From: Gemmatimonadota bacterium
GTDB lineage: Bacteria; Gemmatimonadota; Gemmatimonadetes; Gemmatimonadales; Gemmatimonadaceae
Reading direction: 5' to 3'
DNA: 64,000 nt
Assembly: GCA_020161135.1 (NCBI GenBank)
Contig: JAIUOB010000005.1
Coordinates: 589,446 to 653,445 of the forward strand
The notes under the pieces: model-generated
What the model saw: only the letters and a program-made list of their open reading frames with translations
The model's database searches: none
Told to the model about the DNA's origin: nothing
Made by a program: the position numbers and the translations under genes
Shown here: piece by piece, positions 1-7,319 of the stretch
How positions within the stretch are numbered: position 1 is the first letter of the stretch
Layout of the letters: every line of letters starts with the position of its first letter

Positions 1-1122
1 CTCATGGGCGGTCTCGCGTTCGCGCTGCTCTACTCGACCCTGTCGGTGCCCATCGCCTGGCTCGCCGATCGGGTGAGTCGCGTGGGCATCATGGCGTGGT
101 CGCTCGCGCTGTTCAGCGGGTTCACCATGCTGTGCGGCATGGCCACCGGATACTGGAGCCTGTTCCTGCCGCGCGTGGGCGTCGGCATCGGCGAAGCCGG
201 CGGTGCGGCACCGGCATACTCGCTGCTCGCCGACTACTTCCCCAAGACGCACCGCGCGCGCGCGCTCGCGACCTTCTCCCTGGGCATTCCGATCGGCAGC
301 GGACTGGGGCTGCTGTTCGGCGGACTCATCGCCGCCTACGTGAGCTGGCGGTGGTCGTTCCTCGCGGTGGGCGGGGCCGGACTTGTCCTCGCGCCGTTGC
401 TGCGTCGGGTCGTGCGCGACCCGGTGCGTGGGGGCATGGATGGCGTGACCGCCGATGCCGCGCGTGCCCCGTCGCCGCGCTTCCTCGACGTGGTGCGCAC
501 GCTGCTCCCCAAGCCCGGCTTCTGGCTCCTCGCGCTGGGCGCTGCGAGTTCGTCCATCTGCGGCTATGGTGTGGCGTTCTGGCTGCCGTCGTTCTTCATG
601 CGCAGCCTGGGCCTCTCGCTCGCGCAGACGTCGTTGTACTACGGCACCATCACGCTCATCGGCGGGTCGTTGGGCATGTGGTTCGGCGGTGCGCTGGCCG
701 ACCGGTACGCGGCGCGCAGCCGTCGCGCGTACGCGCTGGTGCCGGCCGTGGCGTTCCTCATCGGCCTGCCGTGCTTCTTCACCGCCATGAACGTGCAGTC
801 GCTGGCGCTGGCGTACGTGCTGTTCCTCATCCCCACAGGGCTCAACCTCGCCTGGCTGGGGCCCGTGCTCACGGCGGTGCAGCACCTGGTGCCCGTGCGC
901 ATGCGCAGCACCGCCTCGGCGCTCTTCCTGCTGGTCAACAACCTGCTCGGCATCGCCGTGGGGCTCTGGATCTTCGGATTCCTGTCCGACAAGCTGGCGC
1001 CCACCTACGGTGCCGAGTCCATGCGCTACGCGATCTACTGCGGGCTGGGGTTCTACGTGGTGGCCTCGACACTGCTGTGGCTGGCGTCACGGCGCCTTCC
1101 GCGCGACTGGGTGGAGGCGTAG
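1..1122 (+). CDS. MFS transporter, N-terminus cut by window edge
   Basis: Major facilitator superfamily transporter of the inner membrane; the substrate cannot be told from sequence. The frame is open from base 1, where Leu precedes the first Met, and the visible protein starts inside what looks like TM2 (LAFALLYSTLSVPIAWLADR, ending in the MFS loop 2-3 motif). About 60 residues including TM1 therefore lie outside the window, and the ATG at 4 is probably internal. A second LADRYAARSRR loop motif near residue 235 marks the second half, and about ten more hydrophobic segments follow. The spinster-like arrangement, with acidic GEAGGAAPAYSLLADYF in TM4-5, resembles transporters of organic acids or lipids, but that is only suggestive. 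Confidence 0.9.
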   Translation, partial: LMGGLAFALLYSTLSVPIAWLADRVSRVGIMAWSLALFSGFTMLCGMATGYWSLFLPRVGVGIGEAGGAAPAYSLLADYFPKTHRARALATFSLGIPIGSGLGLLFGGLIAAYVSWRWSFLAVGGAGLVLAPLLRRVVRDPVRGGMDGVTADAARAPSPRFLDVVRTLLPKPGFWLLALGAASSSICGYGVAFWLPSFFMRSLGLSLAQTSLYYGTITLIGGSLGMWFGGALADRYAARSRRAYALVPAVAFLIGLPCFFTAMNVQSLALAYVLFLIPTGLNLAWLGPVLTAVQHLVPVRMRSTASALFLLVNNLLGIAVGLWIFGFLSDKLAPTYGAESMRYAIYCGLGFYVVASTLLWLASRRLPRDWVEA

Positions 1123-1190
1123 CGGGCCGGCTGGGCGGGTTGCTCGGCGCCTTGTAGGGGGCGCGGCGCGGTGCTACCTTCACGGTCCCT

Positions 1191-1265
<75 letters not shown>

Positions 1266-1302
1266 CTCAGTAAGTCGTTACAAGATTTGGAGTTGAGAAC
1301 GT

Positions 1303-1326
1303 CGGCGCTCCCGAATGGGGGCGCCG
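1303..1326 (+). terminator. Hairpin just inside attL
   Basis: CGGCGCTCCC and GGGGGCGCCG pair as a 10-bp stem (one G-T pair) around loop GAAT. It sits 37 bp after the tRNA end, so it can end tRNA-Gly transcripts now that the native terminator is 13 kb away. The T-tract is weak. Confidence 0.5.
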
Positions 1327-1358
1327 TTCGTGCACCGGGTGCACGAGCAGTGCACGAA
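1327..1358. repeat. Cluster of TGCACGAA motifs near attL
   Basis: TTCGTGCA (1327-1334), TGCACGA (1340-1346) and TGCACGAA (1351-1358) form one inverted pair plus one more direct copy. The same octamer occurs near the other end at 14389-14396. Repeats inside both ends of an integrated element are what arm-type integrase sites look like. No binding data exist, so this is an inference. Confidence 0.35.
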
Positions 1359-1380
1359 ACGCCGCGCCGGAGGTCGAATG

Positions 1381-1935
1381 ATGGACATTCCAGAGGTACC
1401 GAAGTGGCTCGACGGGTGGACCACTGTCCTCGGCGGTGCGGCCGCCCTCGTGCTCGGCCTTCGCTCGGAGGCGCGCGCATTTCGCGAGCGGTCGCGACTC
1501 TCGGTTACGCCAGTGGTCGGATTCACCGACCCCGCAGCCGGATGGGGACCTGTGTTTCTCGGTCTCGACGTCACGAACCACGGGAGCGCGGCTGTCAGCA
1601 TCGAGGAGATCGGCTTTCAGATGCGCTCGTCGCAGAGTAGGCTCGTCGTTCCTATCCCCGTCGTGAGTGGGCGCGCCGTCCGCCTTCCGTTGCGGTTGGA
1701 GGCCCACTCATCCGAAAAGCTTTGGGCCGACCCGTCTTCTCTACGCGATCTGCACGACATCAGGTGTGGCTTCGTGCGCACGGCGACCGGAAAGCTCTAC
1801 ACCGGTCGATCGAAGGCGCTCAAGAAAGTCGTTCGTGCGGGTCGGCTCCCTCCCCCTCAACTGCGCGTCGTTGGCAACGGGATGCTCAGCCACTCGACGC
1901 TCGACTGGTGGACGCCTCACGAATCAAGTGAATGA
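1381..1935 (+). CDS. Hypothetical protein with N-terminal membrane segment (element cargo)
   Basis: A 184-aa protein of no family I recognise. GGAGG at 1369-1373 sits 7 nt before ATG 1381 and 4 nt before ATG 1378; I chose 1381 for spacing. Residues about 12-27 (TTVLGGAAALVLGLRS) could form one short membrane anchor. A mostly beta-like stretch follows (VTPVVGFTD, VFLGLDVTNHGSAAVSIEEIG), which reads like an Ig-like fold on one side of the membrane. It is the first gene inside attL, on the outer side of the integrase, where elements often keep accessory genes. The next gene follows 99 bp downstream on the same strand. Confidence 0.65.
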   Translation: MDIPEVPKWLDGWTTVLGGAAALVLGLRSEARAFRERSRLSVTPVVGFTDPAAGWGPVFLGLDVTNHGSAAVSIEEIGFQMRSSQSRLVVPIPVVSGRAVRLPLRLEAHSSEKLWADPSSLRDLHDIRCGFVRTATGKLYTGRSKALKKVVRAGRLPPPQLRVVGNGMLSHSTLDWWTPHESSE

Positions 1936-2034
1936 GCGCCCGTCGAGGAAACAATCGCCGGTGGGCCGTCCTCGCCGGAAGAACGTTCCGTTCAAGGCCT
2001 CTCTCGTGGTCATCCCACGTGCTGCGAGCTCAGA

Positions 2035-2673
2035 ATGTCCAACAAGCCGCGTAACAAGCGAACTACTCCGATACACGACCGCGACATCGAGATCAGTGTT
2101 CTCGGTGAAGGCGCAACAGGCACGAGGCGCAAAGTTGCCCATAGTGCGCTGTACGGGAAGCGCTCCCTCTCAAAGCGTGCAGGAGAGGAGCACTATAGGC
2201 TGCGCGAGCGAGTGCAGAAGGAATCGGATCGAGTCGCGGTGTTGCTGTTCAACAGCTTTCTGGAGGAGTACACGCGACAGGTTCTGGTCGAAGCTTTTCG
2301 GCCTGGAGAGCCCGCCGACGACTTGCTCTCGCCGCTTGGTGCCCTAGGCGCATTTGTCGCGCGCGTGAGGCTGCTGGAGGCCCTCGGTCTCGTCACGGCG
2401 AGCGAGTCAGCCTTGATGCGGTTGCTTGCGAAGATCAGGAACGACTTCGCTCATACGTGGACGCTTGAGTCCCTGTCCGAAGTGTCGATCAAGGGGTTCA
2501 ACGGCGGTCGCGACGCATACCTCGACCTTGTGGATCAAGCAACTGTTGCGCTCGGTCGTGCGTCATTTCGCGTCCGCCGTGCCGCCGACCCGGCGGACGG
2601 ACCCGTTGCCATCCCTCCGGAGGACTTCGAACCGTTTGCGCCACTCAGGAAGCCGTCTCAAGAGCGAACGTGA
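2035..2673 (+). CDS. MtlR/MltR-like helical protein (element cargo)
   Basis: A 212-aa, mostly helical protein. Residues about 63-145 follow the pattern of MtlR-type (mannitol operon repressor-like) proteins: a helix with FLEEYTRQVL, then PLGALGAFVARVRLLEALGLV at 100-120, then KIRNDFAH at 133-140. Similar RN(x)FAH signatures occur in HEPN-like and DUF4145-like proteins, so RNA-related roles are possible. No mannitol genes are nearby, which argues against a metabolic repressor role. It is convergent with the integrase, and the two 3' ends overlap by 16 bp. Base composition is lower in GC than the host genes, suggesting recent acquisition. Its RBS is weak. Confidence 0.65.
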   Translation: MSNKPRNKRTTPIHDRDIEISVLGEGATGTRRKVAHSALYGKRSLSKRAGEEHYRLRERVQKESDRVAVLLFNSFLEEYTRQVLVEAFRPGEPADDLLSPLGALGAFVARVRLLEALGLVTASESALMRLLAKIRNDFAHTWTLESLSEVSIKGFNGGRDAYLDLVDQATVALGRASFRVRRAADPADGPVAIPPEDFEPFAPLRKPSQERT

Positions 2674-4025
2674 GCCTGATGTCGAGCTGCTACCGGCTCT
2701 GCTCCGAGCGCCCGCTCGAGCTCTGCGACCGCCTGCTGCTGCATGTCCGGGGTGACGTGCGAGTACACATCGAGCGTGGTGGCCGTGCGTGCGTGGCCGA
2801 GCCGATCGGCGACGATCTTCGGATGCACGCCGCGACGGAGTAGCATGGTCGCCTGAGTGTGCCGGAGCTCGTACAGCGAGACCGACGGAAACTCGGCATC
2901 GCGCATCGCCGCGGCATCGGCCACACCCTGCGCCTTGAGGGCGTCGCGGTACTTCTCCGAACGCGACTGCGGCGGTAGCGCGGGACGCGCGCGGCCGAGC
3001 AGGTAGTACGCGGCGCGGATCAGCAACGGCTTGAAGTGCCGGCGCGCGATCGCCGGCAGGCAGACGGGATGCCCGGGCTTCTCCACCGCGCAGAAGAGCA
3101 GCCCATGGTCGCGGTACTCGCTGCCGGCGCGCAGGCGTTCCTCAGCCTGCCGCGCGCGATGCGCGCGCAACGCGAGGGCGAGCGGTTCCGGGAACGGCAC
3201 GCGGCGCGCGGTCTCGGTCTTCGTGTCCCGCAGCTCCCAGGCGCCCCGGGTGCGCACGAGTGCGCGCCGCACCGTCAGCACGCGCCCCTCGAGGTCGACA
3301 TCGGCCCATGTCAGCCCGGTCGCCTCGCCCGGCCGCAGGCCCGTCCAGAGCATGAGCGCGAAGAGGACCCCGTACCGATCCGCGCCCGGCTCGAGGGCGA
3401 CGGCGAGGAACGCCTGCGCCTGCAGCTCGCTCAGGGTGCGGTGATCGCGGGCGCGCTTCCCATCGACGGCCACCAACTTCGACCGCTTCCCTCGGCGCGC
3501 ATCGTAGAGCGGATTCTGCCGCAGCAGGCCGAGGTCGACGGCGTGATTCAGGCGCGCAGACAGGACCCGGTAGACCCGGGAGACTGTCGCGCGCGCGAGT
3601 CCCCCATGGGCATCGTCGCCCGTGGCCAGCATCCGAAAGACGCGGGCGAGCTGCTCAGTCGTGAGCTTCGGGAGGGGCGTCTCGGCCACGGCGGGCGCGC
3701 GCCGAATGACGTAGCGCTCCATCAGGTCGAGGTCGACCGCGCACACGCGATCCGACAGCAGGCGCCCACGGGCGCCGCGCCGATCGTCGGCGTAGAACTG
3801 CCGGAGGTACGCCGCGAGTGTCGGCCCGCCGGACAGCCGGCGCGTTCGCTCGCCCTGGTCCTGCGCGTGCTGCTCGGCGGTGAGCCACTTCTGCGCCGCC
3901 TTGCGGTCGGGGAAGGTGCGTTGCGTCTGAATGCGCTTCCCGGTGATCGGGTCGAGACCCGCCGAGTAGCGGGCCGACCACTGGCCGTCCGGGCGCTGCC
4001 GGAGACTACCGCGAGGGCGAGGCAT
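2658..4025 (-). CDS. int: Tyrosine recombinase / phage integrase
   Basis: A 455-aa integrase that should catalyse integration and excision between the 44-bp att sites. Residues 1-60 resemble an arm-binding AP2-like domain (RGSLRQRPDGQWSARYS), and residues about 70-170 a core-binding helical domain. The catalytic domain shows Arg231 in TGLRPGE, Lys269 in the beta-hairpin, the box YELRHT with Arg388, His411 in LGHA and the nucleophile Tyr421 in DVYSHV. The first box position is Tyr instead of His, which is common in phage-type enzymes. The gene reads toward attL and is divergent from the XRE gene at 4115. Confidence 0.95.
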   Translation of the reverse strand: MPRPRGSLRQRPDGQWSARYSAGLDPITGKRIQTQRTFPDRKAAQKWLTAEQHAQDQGERTRRLSGGPTLAAYLRQFYADDRRGARGRLLSDRVCAVDLDLMERYVIRRAPAVAETPLPKLTTEQLARVFRMLATGDDAHGGLARATVSRVYRVLSARLNHAVDLGLLRQNPLYDARRGKRSKLVAVDGKRARDHRTLSELQAQAFLAVALEPGADRYGVLFALMLWTGLRPGEATGLTWADVDLEGRVLTVRRALVRTRGAWELRDTKTETARRVPFPEPLALALRAHRARQAEERLRAGSEYRDHGLLFCAVEKPGHPVCLPAIARRHFKPLLIRAAYYLLGRARPALPPQSRSEKYRDALKAQGVADAAAMRDAEFPSVSLYELRHTQATMLLRRGVHPKIVADRLGHARTATTLDVYSHVTPDMQQQAVAELERALGAEPVAARHQAHVRS

Positions 4026-4656
4026 GAGGCGTGCTGGCGGTGAGGGATGCCGCGGCGCGTCGGGCTGTGGCGCGCGTGTTGGCGTGGACTGCGGGGGCGG
4101 TATACGTTTGGCGAATGACGCCGCTCTCTCTCCGACTGCGCGAAGCGCGCGAGGATGCCGGGCTCACGCAGGTCGAGCTCGCCGAGGCCGCGGGCGTGTC
4201 GCAACGCGCCATCTCCGAATTGGAGTCGGGCAAGACGCGCCGGGTCGACTTGGACGTGCTCGAGCTGCTCGCGCGCGCCGTGCGCGTCGCGCCCGGTGAC
4301 TTGCTCGTGGTGTCGCGGCGCCGCTGAGCGTTCACCAGCTGCGGCCGCGGGTAGTCGGTGACGCGCGCAGCTACCTCGGCGAATTGCTGCGCCGCGATCG
4401 CGTCGATGGGGCGGATGCTGCCGCCGGGACCCAACATCGCACGGAGCGCCGGCACCACGTCTTCGAGCGAGACCGCGACGGGGCCAGGCATTGCGCGCCC
4501 CATCGTGTCATGCCGCAGCAACGCCGGGGTGCCGTCGAAGTAGTCCAGCCAGAGGCCGATGTACTCGCCCTGCTTGAACGGCAGGCGCCATATCGTCGGC
4601 GCCGTCACCCAGAAGTAGATGCCGCCGGGCCTCTCGCGCGTCGCGTCGGTGTTCAT
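4006..4656 (-). CDS. Hypothetical protein; C-terminal half antisense to XRE gene
   Basis: The frame is 216 aa. Residues 1 to about 105 (IYFWVTAPTIWRLPFKQG, YIGLWLDYFDG) look like real protein, and the start overlaps the upstream stop as ATGA. From about residue 110 the frame is the exact antisense of the XRE gene (4115-4327). It becomes a Ser/Thr/Arg-rich string and ends 20 nt inside the integrase start. Either the protein really carries this tail or a stop or frame has been lost by mutation. I recognise no family. An analyst may prefer to treat only about 4330-4656 as trustworthy. Confidence 0.5.
   Translation of the reverse strand: MNTDATRERPGGIYFWVTAPTIWRLPFKQGEYIGLWLDYFDGTPALLRHDTMGRAMPGPVAVSLEDVVPALRAMLGPGGSIRPIDAIAAQQFAEVAARVTDYPRPQLVNAQRRRDTTSKSPGATRTARASSSSTSKSTRRVLPDSNSEMARCDTPAASASSTCVSPASSRASRSRRESGVIRQTYTAPAVHANTRATARRAAASLTASTPHASPSR
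4079..4106 (+). promoter_or_regulatory. Candidate promoter of XRE gene, near-leaderless
   Basis: TTGGCG (4079-4084), a 16-bp spacer and TATACG (4101-4106) would start RNA about 2 nt before ATG 4115. The -10 overlaps palindrome GTATAC. The same TATACG/CGTATA words recur at 4890-4920 upstream of another element gene, which would fit shared operators for the XRE protein. Confidence 0.4.
4115..4327 (+). CDS. XRE-family helix-turn-helix regulator (small)
   Basis: A 70-aa protein that is almost only a Cro/CI-type DNA-binding domain: LREAREDAGLTQVELAEA, then SQRAISELESGK as recognition helix, then VDLDVLELLARAVRV. Such single-domain proteins control lysogeny, integration or copy number. It is divergent from the integrase, so it is well placed to regulate it. 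The ATG at 4115 is preferred to earlier in-frame starts because the HTH begins at once and a promoter-like pair ends 9 nt upstream. Confidence 0.8.
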   Translation: MTPLSLRLREAREDAGLTQVELAEAAGVSQRAISELESGKTRRVDLDVLELLARAVRVAPGDLLVVSRRR

Positions 4657-4874
4657 GCCTCGCCGCTCCGGTCGGGCGCACCAGCGCGCAACTCACGCAC
4701 CGCGCGGGCGTAGCGCCCCCGCAGGTACGCCAGCGCCGCGCGACGTTCCTCCGTCAGCAGGTCAGCTGACTCGGTGTGCACATCGTCAGCACCATCGCGC
4801 ATCACGGTGACGTCCTGCGGCTGAGGGTCACGGGGGTCGGGTGCAGCGGCAGCAACGGCGATCATCGGGGACAC
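4653..4874 (-). CDS. Small hypothetical protein
   Basis: A 73-aa protein of no recognised family. The N-terminus is Ala/Pro-rich and acidic. The C-terminus (TEERRAALAYLRGRYARAVRELRAG) should be one long amphipathic helix. Its stop overlaps the next start as ATGA, so the two are probably translated together. It is the first gene after a 108-bp gap that holds TTGACA and several TATACG words. Confidence 0.55.
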   Translation of the reverse strand: MSPMIAVAAAAPDPRDPQPQDVTVMRDGADDVHTESADLLTEERRAALAYLRGRYARAVRELRAGAPDRSGEA

Positions 4875-4889
4875 TCCGCAGAGGGAAGA

Positions 4890-4938
4890 TATACGGCGAG
4901 CGTATAGGTGAACGTATACGCGCAGCGGATAGTGTCAA
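4890..4938. promoter_or_regulatory. Candidate promoter/operator region with TATACG repeats
   Basis: TATACG (4890-4895), CGTATA (4901-4906) and palindrome CGTATACG (4913-4920) lie within 31 bp. On the minus strand a TTGACA box sits at 4938-4933. Spacing to a -10 is not ideal, so the exact promoter is unsure, but the repeated word also found at 4101 suggests shared control of both genes. Confidence 0.35.
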
Positions 4939-4982
4939 GGGACGGGCGATGCGCAGCCGGTGAGGCTGGCGACCGTGGCGCG

Positions 4983-5369
4983 CTAACCTGTTGGTGGCGG
5001 CGTGCTTGGGGGCGGCGCCGCGTCGCGCGTGCACGAGGGCGCGCACGGGGGCGCCTGGGCGGGCACACCGGAGGGTGCGCGAATCGCGCGCACCCAGCGC
5101 GGGCCGGGGCGGTAGATCCCGGCCGTGCCCGCCGTTGGCGCCGTGACGACCGTGAGGAAGCCCGACGCGGCCAGCTGCTTGAGGTTGTTCCGTGCGGTTC
5201 TCTGCTTCACGTTCAGCGCATCCGCTGTGCCCCCCACTTTGATCGTGCGCGGTTCGTCGCGATCGAAGACGTAGTGCGCGACGTACAGCAGCAGCAGCTT
5301 CGCGGCGACGGGGAGCGATCGGCCGCGCGTGCCAGCAAGCGAGCGGAGGGCCTCAGCGGCGAGTGACAT
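4983..5369 (-). CDS. Winged-helix-type DNA-binding protein
   Basis: A 128-aa protein. Residues 1-80 fit a helix-turn-helix: SLPVAAKLLLLYVAHYVFD, then GTADALNVKQRTARNNLKQLAASGFLTVV with the wing at the end. This resembles phage and plasmid replication or transcription HTH proteins. The C-terminal 40 residues are Pro/Ala-rich and probably disordered. The gene follows the 81-aa gene by 8 nt, so it is in the same minus-strand run that starts with repA. Confidence 0.65.
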   Translation of the reverse strand: MSLAAEALRSLAGTRGRSLPVAAKLLLLYVAHYVFDRDEPRTIKVGGTADALNVKQRTARNNLKQLAASGFLTVVTAPTAGTAGIYRPGPRWVRAIRAPSGVPAQAPPCAPSCTRDAAPPPSTPPPTG

Positions 5370-5377
5370 CGGGCGCG

Positions 5378-5623
5378 TTACGCGGCAGCGAGCCGGTAGC
5401 CCGTCGTGACCAGCAGCTCGCGCGCCTCACGCGCGGCCACCTGGAAGGGGGGCGAGCCGGTTGTCGAGTGCGAGTCGATGAGCGTGACGAGTTCGTCGTC
5501 ACCGACTTCGGTGGCGAGGCCGCGGGCGAGCTGCTCGCGCGCATCGACGGGGGAGACGGCGTAGACGCGCGCGGCGTTGGTGGCGTCGCGCAGGATGGTG
5601 TAGCGGAAGCTCGGTGCGTTCAT
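5378..5623 (-). CDS. Small hypothetical protein
   Basis: An 81-aa protein of unknown function. GAGGA lies about 8 nt before ATG 5623, and the text before that start in the same frame is not protein-like, so I reject the longer 153-aa reading. The pattern FRYTILRDATNAARVYAVSPVDAREQLARGL suggests a beta strand followed by helices, as in small accessory phage proteins. Confidence 0.65.
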   Translation of the reverse strand: MNAPSFRYTILRDATNAARVYAVSPVDAREQLARGLATEVGDDELVTLIDSHSTTGSPPFQVAAREARELLVTTGYRLAAA

Positions 5624-5652
5624 GGGGCGTTCCTCGGTGTGGTGGTGAGTCG

Positions 5653-6531
5653 TCACGCCGCTTCGTCGGCGAATGCCGGCGGCGTGTCCTGCGGGGCGGG
5701 GGACGGTACGGCATTGGCCTGGCGAAGCAACGTCACGGGGTCGGTCGGCATCGCGGTGGGGTCGAGCGCGAGGCGGAGGTAGGGCGTTGCGCCGTTGGCG
5801 CGCTGCAGCATCCGCAGCGGGCTCGGGGTGAACGGCCACGCTTCCACCTCATCGGCCGCGTTCTCGGCGTAGGCGACGCCCAGCGCGGCGGCCTCGGTGT
5901 ACGCGCGCAACGCCTCGCGGGCGGGCGTGGTCAGAGTGCCGATGGCCTCGGCGATCGCGTCGCGGTCGGCCGGGCTCACGAGAGAGGCCACCGCCGGGTC
6001 ACTGGCGCGCGCATGAATCGCCATGAGCGCGGCGAAGTCTTCCTTCGCGGCCGCCTGCTTGGCGGCATACGCGAGTTCGGTCGCCGGCAGCAGCGCGACC
6101 ATCTGCGCGGCCGTGGTGGCCGCAGCCGGGTTCACCATGAGCGTGGACGTGGTGACGCGCGCCCAGGTGAGATTCGCCGCCAGCTCCTCGAGGCGTGTCA
6201 CGACCTGCTGCAGCTCCCGACGGTGCGTGTCGAAGGCTTCGGCGGCCTGCTGCTTGACCGCCTGCCGCTGCTCGGCCAGTGCCTCGGGGGTCAGGTCCTT
6301 GCCGCGCGCCTCGAGTTCGTCCAGTGCCTTGCCGGCGGCGTTCACCGTGGCGAGCGCGCGCGAGAGCGCGGCGCGCATCGCGCCGTTGAGCCTGTCCGCT
6401 TCACGTACCGGCTCGTGGAAGCGCTTCACGATGTCGTGCCCGCTGAGGTTGAGCCGCAGGCGGCCGCCGGCGAGGGTGAGCGGGTCGGTCTCGTGCTGGA
6501 TGCGGTCGGTGCGTCGCGTGGTGGTGCGCAT
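5653..6531 (-). CDS. Helical hypothetical protein of the element
   Basis: A 292-aa, nearly all-helical protein without recognised family. Residues about 40-120 are rich in Ala, Gln, Glu and Arg with heptad spacing (EALAEQRQAVKQQAAEAF), so a coiled coil is likely. The C-terminus is Pro/Ala-rich. I start at ATG 6531 with GGAG upstream; the 123 residues in frame before it are Arg/Pro-rich antisense-like text. A scaffold or structural role is possible for such a protein in a phage-related element, but nothing shows it. Confidence 0.6.
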   Translation of the reverse strand: MRTTTRRTDRIQHETDPLTLAGGRLRLNLSGHDIVKRFHEPVREADRLNGAMRAALSRALATVNAAGKALDELEARGKDLTPEALAEQRQAVKQQAAEAFDTHRRELQQVVTRLEELAANLTWARVTTSTLMVNPAAATTAAQMVALLPATELAYAAKQAAAKEDFAALMAIHARASDPAVASLVSPADRDAIAEAIGTLTTPAREALRAYTEAAALGVAYAENAADEVEAWPFTPSPLRMLQRANGATPYLRLALDPTAMPTDPVTLLRQANAVPSPAPQDTPPAFADEAA

Positions 6532-6599
6532 GGGGTGTGCTCCGGGGTGATCGGTGGGTGGGGCGAGTGGGCGCCGCGGCATCGGTGCCGACGCGCGGG

Positions 6600-7319
6600 T
6601 CAGGGGGTAAGCTCGGGAAGGCTCTGCAGCGCCTGGCGGAACGGCGCGCGCTGCATCTCCGAGGCGTTCGGGTCGCGCAAGCAGTGCAGGACGAGGGCGC
6701 GGTAGAGCGCCGTCCCTTGCCGCGCCAGCGCTTCGACCGTGCGTTGGTTGTGCGATGCGGCACCCTGCAGCCACGCGAGGTCCAGCTGCGGCGCGGAGAG
6801 GCGATCGCAGACCGCGCCGGCAGCCGCCGTGTTGGCCTCTGACAGGTCCAGCGAGGCCGCGAAGGCCTCGGCGTAGCTCTCCGATGCCAGCGGGCGGCAT
6901 TCGGCCGCCTGCGCCGCCTCTGCGCGCCCGCAGCGGTCAATCGCGCGCATGAGCACCTCGAGCCGGAGCGCCGCGTCACGCACCTCCGGCAGCAGGCGCG
7001 GGTCGGTCGCGTCCGGCACGAGGGCTGCGGCGCCGACGACGAACGGCGACGTGAAGAGCATGGGCGGGTGTTCGCTCGCGGTCTGGTGCATGGTCCGGTG
7101 CAGCTCGAGGAAGGGGAGGGCGCGCAAGGCGTTGCTGGTGAGGCGTTTACGGGATCGGCGGTCCTGAGCCTTCGGAGCTTGCGCGCGCCCGATGCTGACG
7201 CGCGCTCCGGTTTTCGCTCCGGTTTTTCCGGCGGCTCTCCCCGCGGTTTTCACGGCGGTTTTCACGGGGAGCGTCCGTGCGCACGCCGGCGCGGCAGTCT
7301 GCGGGCGTCGGCGCCTCAT
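6600..7319 (-). CDS. Hypothetical protein with basic N-terminal repeats
   Basis: A 239-aa protein. Its ATG overlaps the repA-like stop as ATGA, so translation is probably coupled. Residues 16-40 are Lys/Ala/Gly-rich, encoded partly by a tandem 12-bp repeat (GCGGTTTTCACG twice at 7243-7266), and look like a nucleic-acid-binding tail. The rest is helical with several Cys residues (CGRAEAAQAAEC, VCDRL, HCL). No family recognised. Confidence 0.55.
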   Translation of the reverse strand: MRRRRPQTAAPACARTLPVKTAVKTAGRAAGKTGAKTGARVSIGRAQAPKAQDRRSRKRLTSNALRALPFLELHRTMHQTASEHPPMLFTSPFVVGAAALVPDATDPRLLPEVRDAALRLEVLMRAIDRCGRAEAAQAAECRPLASESYAEAFAASLDLSEANTAAAGAVCDRLSAPQLDLAWLQGAASHNQRTVEALARQGTALYRALVLHCLRDPNASEMQRAPFRQALQSLPELTP

